From Euleptes europaea (lineage: Eukaryota; Chordata; Lepidosauria; Squamata; Sphaerodactylidae), in NCBI RefSeq assembly GCF_029931775.1, contig NC_079312.1, positions 8,439,821-8,503,820 of the forward strand: DNA of 64,000 bases. Reading direction: 5' to 3'. Made by a program: the position numbers and the translations under genes. A model generated the notes under the pieces. The model was not told where the DNA came from and did no database searches. It worked only from the letters and a program-made list of their open reading frames with translations. This document shows positions 13,717 through 23,431 of the stretch, piece after piece. Position 1 is the stretch's first letter; every line of letters begins with the position of its first letter.

Positions 13717-14175
13717 CTATTCAATTTCAGAATGTCACTCTGTTGCTTGAAACAACATCCTTATAGCTATGAAGATCAGCAACAATGTAACAACTTAGTA
13801 AGTATAATGTGGCCAGCTAGACTTTATTGTTTTCTTTGCCAGTTTGCCCATTTGACTATGTAACTTGTGTTTTAATCTACTTTTGAATCTTTTTCTATTA
13901 ATAAACCTTTTTTGAGCTTTAAGGTTGTTGAGTTTCCCGGCCTAATACAGTGGTTTGGTTACTCCACTGGTACAAGACTAGGGCTCAGTCTTCACCGCCT
14001 TTATAGCTCACTGTAGCCAATCTGTGTCCTAGAGAGCAAGACCAGGCCATCAGCATATATATCAATGCAGGATGACCTTCTAAGCAAGGCGCATGGACAG
14101 AGATATCCTGCAGCACCGGTCCAAAATCATTCAGGTGTAAATTAAACGGATGGGGTGCTTTTCCATTCAAAGGCT
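13717..14175. other. No gene seen
   Basis: No supported feature. An AATAAA at 13901 followed by a T-rich stretch could be the end of an old element. Confidence 0.35.
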
Positions 14176-14394
14176 GTTACCGCACTTGTATTCCCAGCGA
14201 TGTATTAAGAGTCTGAAAATGTTATAAAAAATACTGTTCGCACTGTGTTTGGCCCCTTTGGCTGTGAAGATGTCTTCCAACCATTTATATTTGGTATAAA
14301 TAACCATTTGGTATCCAAAAACCCTTTGAAAGCGATGTTTTTTATAACGTTTTCAAACTCTTAATACATCGCTGGGAATACAAAGTGTGGTAAC
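14176..14394. mobile_element. Foldback MITE at the left edge of copy A
   Basis: Long inverted ends: GTTACCGCACTTGTATTCCC..ATGTATTAAGAGT..TGTTATAAAAAA, facing TTTTTTATAACG..ACTCTTAATACATC..GGGAATACAAAGTGTGGTAAC. Relatives are at 41290-41417 (half, inverted) and 42760-42965. It ends a few bases before homology with copy B starts. Confidence 0.8.
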
Positions 14395-14401
14395 CCCCCC
14401 T

Positions 14402-15180
14402 GTTTGCATTTTCTGCGCTGAATCCCCAGAAATGCTCTCTAAGGGTTACATTGAGAGAGCCAGGGGGAGTCAGTCCTAGAGAGGCAAATGGGGGGTGGGA
14501 GGTGGGTTTAATACTCTCGCCTGGCTGCAGACGCCTCTGATTCCCCAGGGCTTCTGCTTGAATGGCTGGGAGGGAAGCTGGTGAGCAAAAGGGGAATATG
14601 GGGCGGAGGAGGGGAAATAGGGGCCGGGGGCTGCAATGCAAGACCCCAGGCGGAGAGAAAGGAGGGGGGACGGAGCAGGGGGGTGAAAAAGACCTTCCCC
14701 CCACACCTTCTCCTCGCCCCATCCTGCCCCAGGAGGAGCCTCGTGGCCTCTTTGTTCAGCGCCTTTGGAGGCTGGGCGGGGCTGCAGGCTGCCTAGAGGC
14801 AGGTCGACGAAGGAGAGGCGGAGGGAGGGAGGGGAAGCGGTGGGCTGCAGGGAGCTCGAAGGGGGCTGGGAAGAAGAGGGGCGGTGGGTGGGGAACCCGG
14901 ACTGTGGCTCTTCTTGGTTCTCGGATGAGTCACCCGAAACAGAACCGCAGGCGCAGCAAGGGAGAGTCTTGGAGGAAACTTTCCACCTCCTCCATATCAG
15001 CGTGGTGCCGTTTTGTCACTGAGAAGGGGAGGCAGGTGTGCCAGGCCTTTTCCATGCAGGGGATAGGGTGTTCCAGGTGTGAGGCTTTTGAGAAGCAGTC
15101 TTCCCCCCCTGCTTTCCTGCACCATCACGGAGCATTTGGGAGGCCTCTCCCTCTTTTCTCTGATCTCTCCTAGACCTGCT
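14402..15180 (+). promoter_or_regulatory. GC-rich putative promoter and first exon region, copy A
   Basis: This is where homology to copy B begins (41638). The region is strongly G- and CpG-rich, especially 14560-14900, in an otherwise AT-leaning locus, and lies about 3 kb upstream of the first start exon. That start exon is preceded by a splice acceptor, so a non-coding first exon must lie upstream, and this is the best candidate. No TSS can be fixed from sequence alone. The open frames here on both strands are composition artefacts. Confidence 0.45.
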
Positions 15181-15409
15181 TTGCTGTGAACCTCAAGCTC
15201 TCCACCACGCCTGGGTGGCTGCCCCCTTCAACCCCCCCTGGACCTGCTCAAATGGCAGCCATTTCCCCTTTTCCTGCCCTGGGGTCAGGGAGGCATCACC
15301 CCCCTCCCCCATGGATGAGCAGAGGACGGGGAGAAGCATGTCAAGGAGGAGAGGGGAATGGATGTATAAGGAAGGTCAGACCTCCGACTATACAGAGTGG
15401 CCTGGGTGC

Positions 15410-15545
15410 AGACCGAGATGAAGCTGCTTTCTACTGAATCAGACCATCGGTCCACTGCTCTGACTGGCAGTGGCTGTCCAGGGACCTGGGACCTTCTGCC
15501 TATGAAGCAGATGCTCTACCCCTGAGCCATGCCACCACCCCCCCC
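15410..15545 (-). mobile_element. tRNA-derived SINE
   Basis: Reverse strand reads GGCTCAGGGGTAGAGCATCT, then CTTCATAGGCAGAAGGTCCC, ending CTGATTCAGTAGAAAGCAGC: a tRNA-like head with a degraded B box. Present in copy B at 43215-43350, where it keeps about 20 bases missing here. Confidence 0.65.
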
Positions 15546-15689
15546 ACCACCCCACCACCTGTTAGATTCTCTCTGCCTCCCTCCTGGTGGAGATCGAATG
15601 CCCTGGGCGGCAGGCAGTTCTCCTCCAGGAAGACAGCAGAGATGCAGAGTATTGGGCAAAGGGGTGGTGGTTAACAGCATCTCTGAGCT

Positions 15690-15885
15690 ATCCTACCCAG
15701 TGTGATGTAGTGGTAAGAATGCCAGACTAGGGGCAGGGAGACCAGGTTCAAATCCCACCTCTACTATAGAAGCTTACTGGGTGGCCATGGGCCAGCCACA
15801 ACCTCCCGGTCTAACCCAGTTCACAGGGTTGTTTTGAGGATGAAATGGAGGAGAAGAGAACGACCTAAGCCCCTGTGGATGTGTC
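15690..15885 (+). mobile_element. tRNA-derived SINE (copy A only)
   Basis: CAGTGTGATGTAGTGGTAAG, AATGCCAGACTAGG, CAGGTTCAAATCCCACC (B box) and CAGGGTTGTTTTGAGGATGA. It lies inside a segment of about 0.4 kb (15607-16004) absent from copy B. Confidence 0.75.
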
Positions 15886-16384
15886 CTTCCATCCCTTTAT
15901 CTGCCCCTCTGAGGCAGACATCTCTCCTCCGAAAATGAAGCGCAGAGCCTCAGAATTGTCCAGCTGGTTCAGGATGGGAAGTGCAGTGCCAAAAATGAAG
16001 GGAACTGGGAACATCTTGGCCCAGGTTGTGGCCAGAACACCACCACCCATGCGATTTGCAAAGAGAGCCCTATGGTTTGGGGGGAGACAGCCATTTCCTG
16101 CCCTCCTTCCTTTGTAAATGTCACCTCTGAATGTCAGAGTCTGCTGCTTGAATGACTAGGAAGGATCTGGGAAGCTCAAAGGGGCTTTGGAGGGGGGAGA
16201 TATGGGGGGGATGCAATACAATTCCCAAAGCAGAGAGAAGAGAGGGGTGGGTGAGAGAGAGAGTCCGCATTCGAGAGAGACGCTTTGGTCAGAGCCAAAA
16301 AAGAGCTGCCTGAGGGAGCAAGGGGTCATGGCTGCAGAGAGGCAGGGGGGTAGGAGTTTCTTCTAGATCTGGTCTATAGAAAAC

Positions 16385-16387
<3 letters not shown>

Positions 16388-16431
<44 letters not shown>
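16388..16431. repeat. (TA)n(CA)n microsatellite
   Basis: TATATATATA followed by about 17 CA units. The copy B counterpart (43878) has only the TA run, so the CA expansion is copy-specific. Confidence 0.9.
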
Positions 16432-16432
<1 letters not shown>

Positions 16433-16859
16433 CACTTAAAAATAATATCAGATCTACAATGCCCAATTCTTTAACCACAACCAAGTATCATGTAGAGAAG
16501 GGGGGGGGGAAACAAACTTTAAAAAGCAAATTAAACAAGGACCAAAATTGTTTTGCTTCAGGGTAAGATGCCAGAGTTCTGTACAGCACACCCCATTCCC
16601 ATCCACTTAATTATATAGGTGTGTATGGACCAATTCCCATAATGACAGATTCAAAGAAATTAAAGGGAGGGGAGAAGTCATGGTAATATTTGTTTGAAGG
16701 CTAGAAAGTAAATAAAAATATGGGGGTGGGGAGAGAAGAAGAAAGAGAAAAACATGATAGTTAAAACATAATATCAAAGATGCCCAGATGAAAACAATTT
16801 TTTAGCTCAACTCTAGGCTAAGTAGATTAATATAGAAGTGGACAATCTAATATTCTTTA

Positions 16860-17515
16860 ACTGATCACAAGTAGCTACTCATTTCTCTGTAATATCCATA
16901 AACTCTCCTCCATCACCACATTTCAAAGAAATCTACTTTCTTCCCATCAGCTTTCTTCATGGTCAGCTTTCTTTCACACCCATACATAGTAACAGGGAAC
17001 ACTAACCTGATCTTGGTTGCCAGCAACAGAATCTTACATTCATGGATATTTTCTAGCTCCTTCATGGCAGCCCTTCCCAGGCTCAGGCTCCTTCAGATTT
17101 CTTGGCTTTAATCTCCTTTTTGGTTAACGATGAAGCCAATGAATAGAAAATCTTGGAACAATTTCCATTTCTTCACGGTCAATCTTAAAGTTGGATAATT
17201 CCCCGACTGTCATTACTTTTGTCTTCTCAATGTTCCAGTGTAATCCTGCTTTGGCACTTTGTGTTTTAACTGTCATCAGTAATTGTTTCAAGTCTTCACT
17301 ATTTTCTGCCAGTAAAGTGGTGTCATCTGCATATCTCAAATTGTTAATGTTCCTTCCACCAATTTTCAATCCCCATTTATCTAAATGTAATCCATCTGTC
17401 CTTATAATATGTTCTACATATGGACTGCAGAGACAGAGAGGCAAAATGCATCCTTGTCTGATACCTTTGCCGATTGGAAATGATGCTGTTTCTCTATATT
17501 TTTCTCCTCCCCACA
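16860..17515 (-). mobile_element. BovB/RTE LINE fragment (copy A)
   Basis: Reverse-strand RT segment: FPIGKGIRQGCILP, then LKIGGRNINNLRYADDTTLL (catalytic YADD), AENSEDLKQLL and KAGLHWNIEKTKVMTVGEL. Further 3' sequence to about 16860 is frameshifted. It ends about 47 bp before the start exon at 17563, so it occupies the intron's 3' end. Shared with copy B (44340-44994). Confidence 0.9.
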
Positions 17516-17562
17516 ACTGCTGGCTCCTGGTTTCCCCCTCTCATTCTTTCTCTTCCTCCTAG

Positions 17563-17648
17563 GCAGCCAAGAAAAGATACCCTTGATGCCTCCTCCTGTT
17601 TCTCCTGTTTGTGATGAAAGGAAAAGAAGCACCATGCAGCAAGCTCAG
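17563..17648 (+). CDS. KRAB module 1 start exon, gene 2
   Basis: An 86-nt exon between a pyrimidine-rich acceptor (TTCTCTTCCTCCTAG) and a GTAAGC donor. It is mostly 5'UTR. The ATG at 17634 gives MQQAQ and ends in phase 0, matching the KRAB-A exon at 18336. The three other start exons in the window (19976, 45041, 47491) are also exactly 86 nt, which supports the boundaries. An ATG at 17585 lies in another frame and is poor in context. Because the exon is preceded by an acceptor, a non-coding exon 1 lies upstream. Confidence 0.75.
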
Positions 17649-18015
17649 GTAAGCGGGGGTGGAATCACTGGGGAGACATGCGGTGGAAGGCAGGGATGCC
17701 TCCTTCTCGGTTGCAAGACTCAGAGGATCAGGCTCATGGCCCTGTGTTCTGGCACAGCACAATGTCAAGTCTGCCCACTGGGGAGGCAGGAAAGTGGTCC
17801 CCCCCAACTAGGATGGTGTGTGTACAGAAGCCCAGGCAGAGCCTATGGAACAGTATTGGCCCATGAATATGGACCTCTCTGGCCTCTTCCCCTCAACACT
17901 TCTAGCCCTCCTGCCTATAAAGATAGCCCCTGTGGCTCCAATATGGCCATAAGGAGGGCTGGGAGTGTGGAGGGCAAATGTCCCCCCAGGACTCTTTTCC
18001 CCTTCTCTTTGTGGT

Positions 18016-18221
18016 AGGGTTGCCAACCTCCATGTGGTACCTGGAGAACTCCCACTATTACAGTTGATCTCCAGACAACCAAGATCAGTTTCCCTGGAGA
18101 AAATGGCTGCTTTGGAGAGAGCATTATAGCCTCTTGAGCTCCCTCCCCTCCTAAACCCCACCCTCCCCCGGACCCACCCCAAAAATCTCCAGGTATTTCC
18201 CAAGCAGGATTTGGCAACCCT
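18016..18221. mobile_element. AGGGTTGCCAA-type MITE in module 1 intron
   Basis: Perfect 11-bp inverted ends AGGGTTGCCAA and TTGGCAACCCT, with internal GTTGATCTCCAGACAACC and GAAAATGGCTGCTTTGG. Non-coding. Shared with copy B (45505-45719). Degraded pieces of the same family form part of the 3' flanks of all three ZNF genes. Confidence 0.8.
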
Positions 18222-18335
18222 TCTTTGTGCTCCTCTTCCAGTATTAATTTCCTGTCTCCGGCTTCTTGGCTTTTCTTCCCATGGACCATTTTTCCAGTGA
18301 TGAAAAGATATGGTTCCTTCTTCTTCTTTCTCCAG

Positions 18336-18462
18336 GGTGGGGTGTCCTTTAAAGACGTGGCCATGTATTTCACCAAGAGGGAGTGGACCCTGCTGCACCC
18401 AGCCCAAAGAGCCCTGTACAAGGAAGTCATGCTGGAGAATTTTGGGAACGTGGCCTCTCTGG
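18336..18462 (+). CDS. KRAB-A box exon, module 1, gene 2
   Basis: 127 nt, the standard KRAB-A exon size, between TTTCTCCAG and GGTGAG, entering in phase 0 and leaving in phase 1. It encodes [20 protein letters not shown], then [20 protein letters not shown] and SL(G). The residues known to matter for TRIM28/KAP1 binding in the family (DV, EW, MLE) are all present. This should be the repression domain of the gene 2 protein when module 1 is used. Confidence 0.9.
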
Positions 18463-19036
18463 GTGAGAATCCTTTTCTCCTGGGCTGTGTCCCTCTTGCT
18501 GGGAGGAAGTCCCTTGAGAGGAAGGACGTGGTCAGGCAGTCCTGCCCTGGGCCTAATGGCTGATTTGTGCCACCCTCCATGATCCTTCCTCTGATGTGGG
18601 GGGGTGGTTTCTGGGCTTGCAGAGAGGGGGCCCCTGCCTGGCAGTCCTGTGTCTGGACCACATGAGAGGGTGTCAGAAGAAGCGCCAAGGGATGCTTTGC
18701 CTGGAGACGGTGGGGCAGTGTAGGGACGGGCTTCCCTCCCATCTGGGCCTTGCCTTGCCTGGGCTGAGAGGTGGTTACGGAGTGAAGTCTGCTGGCTCCT
18801 CTGCCACTTTACTTAATTACTAGTTGGCATTTCTAGATCAGCTGGCCATACAGTAGGCACACAACTGCCAGTGCCAGACGGGTGATTGTTGACCCCGTAA
18901 TGTACTCAACCGTAGTTATCTGGCCAGTCAACAACCTTATTGTTGTGTATTTTGGAGGGACAGTTGACCTCACTGGGAATTGCTGAATATATGTGCTCAC
19001 AGAAGAGTTATAACTTTTTTTTTAATTATTAAAAAG

Positions 19037-19129
19037 GACCTGAGATGGCTAAACCTGACCTCATATGCTGGCTGGAAGAGGAGGAAGAGCCTTTTCTCCT
19101 GATCTCTGAAGAAGAAAAGGGATTGCCAG
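19037..19129 (+). CDS. KRAB-B box exon, module 1, gene 2
   Basis: 93 nt between an AAAAAG acceptor and a GTAGTT donor, phase 1 to 1. It encodes PEMAKPDLICWLEEEEEPFL then LISEEEKGLPG, with the KRAB-B signature KPDLIxWLExxEEP. The acidic tail leads directly to the finger exon in phase. The next in-phase finger exon is 13.7 kb downstream (32856), beyond module 2. Confidence 0.88.
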
Positions 19130-19975
19130 GTAGTTGTTCAGACCTGTCGTGGGACTGCATGTTGTCTGCCCTTTCTTCCAAGAGCGGGCGGATTTCCATG
19201 GCCTTGTTTATTCTCACAGTTGCTTCTCCTCCCAAGAGGATAAGTACGTTGTGAAAGCTGAAATAGTGCTTTTGGATCTTTGTGAAAATTGGGTACTTCC
19301 TTCTTCCATGTCAGATTGTGTCTTCCAAGTATGGTCCACTCTGGGAGGCAGAGGCTTTCAGAGGGAGGGCTGTTTGCCAACACTGTTTCTCCCAAGTTCC
19401 TTTTAACTAGAGATGCCAGGCCTCGATCATGGGATGCTGTCGATGGAAAGCAAAGCTCTTTCTTTTCTGTAGAGAAGTGACCCAAAAGAACCCCAGACAG
19501 CTCTCACCTGAATTCATTTGCCGCCTCAGCACACAGCAATGTTGTAAGCCATTCTGGAGGGTGTGGTGCATACAATATGCCCATATGAAATCTAGCACCT
19601 TGCAGAGGGAATCCAGACTTTCTCAGCCTATTTTCCACCCTAGCCAGGATTTGTATGTTCCAATTAACAGTTGATTACCTGTTGTCTGGAGCAGCCAGTC
19701 GGGACTCTGATTAAGTACCCCAACAAATGTTTGGGAGGGGATTTGGCGAGGGGGGGCCTTCGACTGCAGACCTCCAGTGGAGCTTAGCGGGGCATAATGC
19801 CACAGCGTTCACCCTCCAAAGAAGCCTCCGCCTGCCCAAGGGAACCAACTTTCAAAACCTAGAGAATAGTTGTAAGTGTAGGAGATCTCCAGGCCCTATT
19901 GGGATGTTGACAACCTCTGCTCAACAGAAAATGTGCATACTAGAAAAGATTTCCCACCCTTTCTCTCCCTCACAG

Positions 19976-20061
19976 GCAACAGTGGAAAGACATCCTTGAT
20001 GCCTTTTCTGCCATCTCCTCCTTGTGTTGAAGGGAAAAGTGGCACCATGAAGCTAGCTCAG
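19976..20061 (+). CDS. KRAB module 2 start exon, gene 2
   Basis: 86 nt between a TCTCTCCCTCACAG acceptor and a GTACAT donor, with the same layout as the module 1 start exon. The ATG at 20047 gives MKLAQ in phase 0. The 5'UTR part (CATCCTTGATGCC..TGAAGGG..AAGTGGCACC) is visibly homologous to 17563-17633, so modules 1 and 2 arose by an older duplication of the whole KRAB half-gene. Confidence 0.72.
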
Positions 20062-20436
20062 GTACATGGGAAAGGCGGGGTCCACTGGGGATGTGTGTGG
20101 AGGATAGCAGTGAGGCTTCCTTCTGTGTGGCAAGACTCAGAGGATCGAGTTCCTTGCCCTTGGTTCTGGCACTGGAAGATTTGGGGCTTCCCCTGGGGAG
20201 GTAAGAAAATGGTCCCCCCCTGCCTAGGATGGCATGTGTGGAGAAGATAAAGCAGAGCCCCTGAAAGAATCATGGAGCATGAATAGCTCACAGAAAACTA
20301 TGTTGTCCTTTACCATCTGGACATTTCTGGCCTCTTCCCCACAAGGCTGCTAGCCCCCTGTGCCTGAGGACCGCCCTTCTGGCCCCAAAATACCCCCAAG
20401 GTGGGCTGTGAGGGAGGGGCAAATGTCCCTATGAAA

Positions 20437-21029
20437 TTGGTTCTTGTAGGTTATCCGGGCTGTATGACCGTGGTCTTGGTATTTTCTTAACGTTTCGCCA
20501 GCAGCTGTGGCAGGCATCTTCAGAGGAGTAACACTGAAGGACAGGGTCAATGTCAAGTGTGTAGGAAGAGTAATATATAGATATAGATATATTGAGAGTA
20601 AGAATGAATAAGGCTTGCCTTCCTGTCCTGAAAACCTCCAGACTAACAAAGACTACAGTCCACAATAGCCATGCGGATTAGCTTTGGATTTCCTATGTTA
20701 ACAAATCACTTCAGGATACAATGGTTCCATATTAACATACCACACCCTCATTAGCACATTATCTTGATACTTACAGGACAATGATTAGCACATTACTTTT
20801 GATACTTTTTGCAGGACAATGATTCAGCTCAAACCCAACCGCTTTCTGACTATATATTACTCTTCCTACACACTTGACACGGAGAGACACTGTCCTTCAG
20901 TGTTACTCCTCTGAAGATGCCTGCCACAGCTGCTGGCAAAACGTCAGGAAAGAAAATACCAAGACCACGGTTACGCAGCCCGGATAACCTACAAGAACCA
21001 ATGAACTCTGACCGTGAAAGCCTTCGACG
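20437..21029. mobile_element. Inverted-repeat retroelement (Penelope-like type, tentative)
   Basis: Two arms of about 150 bp in opposite orientation (20437-20585 and 20850-21002): TTGGTTCTTGTAGGTTATCC..AGCAGCTGTGGCAGGCATCT facing its complement. The right side extends into TGAACTCTGACCGTGAAAGC, TTCGAC. It is flanked by a 14-bp target duplication ATGTCCCTATGAAA (20423-20436 and 21030-21043). Shared with copy B (47953-48555). The family is assigned from memory of the tail sequence. Confidence 0.6.
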
Positions 21030-21328
21030 ATGTCCCTATGAAAAATTATCTGATTTGTAGTCACTCTAGGAATCTGCAACGAACTCAGCTCTCGAAGAAT
21101 TGAACTGAGCCACACAACCACCTCAGGGCAAACTCTCTGAAAGAGATTTATTTCATTGTGCTACTGACTCCTTTTGTCCTAACTGAACAGCCACCCCTGC
21201 TTGGTTGGCTCAGCTTGAATGTATAGAAATGCACCTCTTTTCCTCATGGCCTGGTGCCTTGAGATGATAGTAGGTGCATATTTTACATTTTTTTCTGTGC
21301 CCTTCACCTGTGTGCTTTAACAAATTAT

Positions 21329-21365
21329 CAAGGATGTCATGCTGGAGAATTTTGGGAATGTGGCT
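21329..21365 (+). pseudogene. Orphan KRAB-A exon fragment
   Basis: CAAGGATGTCATGCTGGAGA, ATTTTGGGAATGTGGC matches the 3' part of the KRAB-A exon (reads [12 protein letters not shown]). It has no acceptor and no donor and is joined directly to a BovB tail at 21366. It lies inside the module 2 intron in both copies (48855 in B). Note DVMLE, the classical form, where the live exons read EVMLE. Confidence 0.75.
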
Positions 21366-21462
21366 ATTAATGACAGGACTTTTTGGAGGCCATTAATTCA
21401 TAGGGACGCCATGAGTTGGAAGCGACTTGAGATGGCACTTGACACACACACAGCACACACAG
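21366..21462 (+). mobile_element. BovB/RTE 3' tail
   Basis: AGGACTTTTTGGAGGCCATT, ATAGGGACGCCATGAGTTGG and CTTGACACACACACA: the terminal 95 bases or so of BovB, abutting the KRAB fragment. Shared with copy B (48892-48990). Confidence 0.8.
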
Positions 21463-21567
21463 CTTTGTGCACCTGAGGCAAGTATACCCGTATTGTTTCA
21501 AAGTGTGTTATTTCTGTCTTTACATTAAAATGCTCTCAGTCTCCGAGCACACTTTCAGACTTTACGG

Positions 21568-22243
21568 CAGGGGTGGGGAACAGTTTTTCCGCCAAGGGCC
21601 ATTTGGATATTTATAACAAATTAGCCGACCAATCCCCAAGCAGGCAGCTGCCCCAGATGACCTCTCTGCACAGGCAAGCAAGCAGACATCCAACCGTTGG
21701 CACAATCGCCCACCTGGTGGCACAGGATGGTCTTTTGCACCATTTGGGCGTAGCCGACCAGCCGCACGCTGGAGTTGCTCCTGCTCCGCATGGTCGGGGC
21801 CGGATTCTACAGCCGGCTCCTGCTACCTCCGCCTGCAGGGATGAAATGAGGACACACTGGCTAAGAACTCTCCCCTCCCCCCGTGCACATTCTGGCCTTG
21901 TTCCTTTAACCCTTCCATTATCACCACTTCTGCCGCCAGCCCTATTGTAGTACAGAGGGAATATGTTTCTCCACGGCCTGGGTGGGAAAGGGTTAACACA
22001 GTTTCTTGGGCAGTCCTGGCAGCTCCATAGCTAACGACTCTTCTGCAAGGGGGGAAAAGGTTTCCTTTCTCAGCAAAACAAACTCACATCCACCTTGAAT
22101 AGAGGCTATTCCTGTCCGCGGGAGGGGCAGATCGCCAGTCATAGATCCTTCTGAGCTAGAGATCTGCCAGGACCCACTAAGGGCCAGACCAAATGATTTC
22201 GCAGGCCTTAAACAGCCCCCGGGCCTGACTTTCCCCACCCCTG
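21568..22243. mobile_element. Non-autonomous hAT in module 2 intron, copy A
   Basis: Same termini as 5484-6284 (CAGGGGTGGGGAAC and TTCCCCACCCCTG), with an 8-bp target duplication CTTTACGG / CTTAACGG (one mismatch). Shared at the same site in copy B (49094-49766), so it predates the A/B duplication. Confidence 0.88.
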
Positions 22244-22576
22244 CTTAACGGTGATAACTCACTCACAGAGCTGTCTCAGCCTTCTCTCATTCTGCTCAGA
22301 CCCCAAGTGAGGAGAAACCAAAAGTGGGTGTTAGACTTGCCTCTTTCCTGGCCCCTCCAGGAACTCTGCTTTCCCCCCTTATTGCTACCTTTGTTATGGT
22401 TCTGATCAAACTACGTAAGAATACAGAGATTAACATGGATACATATTATTAAAATCATGAAAATGTGACATCCCCGTGGGGCTCTTCTGTCTTGCCTTTT
22501 CTTCTGGTCTTCCACTATAAATTTACTATGTCTGTTTTTTGCTTTTCCCCTATGGGGCAACTTTCCAGTGATGTAA

Positions 22577-22975
<399 letters not shown>

Positions 22976-23151
22976 TGAGCACAGAGCAGGGAAAGAACTT
23001 GCAGTGCCAGATGGATGATTCTTGGCCCCGTACTGTACTCCACCCCTCTTAGTTACCTGTACTTTTGAAGGGACAGAATTAATCTGGTTTGGAATGACTG
23101 AATCTATGTGCTCAAAGCACACCTAATTGTGTGCTTTTTTCTGATAAAAAG

Positions 23152-23244
23152 GAACCAAAGCGGTCAAACCCGGCCTCATATCCCAGCTGGAAGAAGAGGA
23201 AGAGCTGTTTCTTCTGAGCTCTGATGAAGAGGAGGGACTTGCAG
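23152..23244 (+). CDS. KRAB-B box exon, module 2, gene 2
   Basis: 93 nt, GATAAAAAG acceptor and GTAGCT donor, phase 1 to 1. It encodes TKAVKPGLISQLEEEEELFL then LSSDEEEGLAG, a KRAB-B box of the KPxLISQLE type. The phase fits the finger exon at 32856, 9.6 kb downstream. Copy B differs at KPG/KPS. Confidence 0.87.
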
Positions 23245-23431
23245 GTAGCTGCTTAGATATCTGTCCTGGGACTGGGTGTTGCCTGTGCTTCCTTCCAAGG
23301 GTGGGTGGATTTCTGTGGCCTTATTTATCCTCACAGTTAGAGTTTCTCCTCCAAAGACCTTGGATGAACTGTGAAGGCTGAAATGATGCCTGTAGGCGTG
23401 GAATCTATGAAAATTGGCGACTTCTCCATTC

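Noticed and set aside
14562-15173. 203-aa open frame in the GC-rich region
   Set aside because: No domain, biased composition, and not conserved as a frame in copy B. More likely promoter or 5' non-coding sequence.
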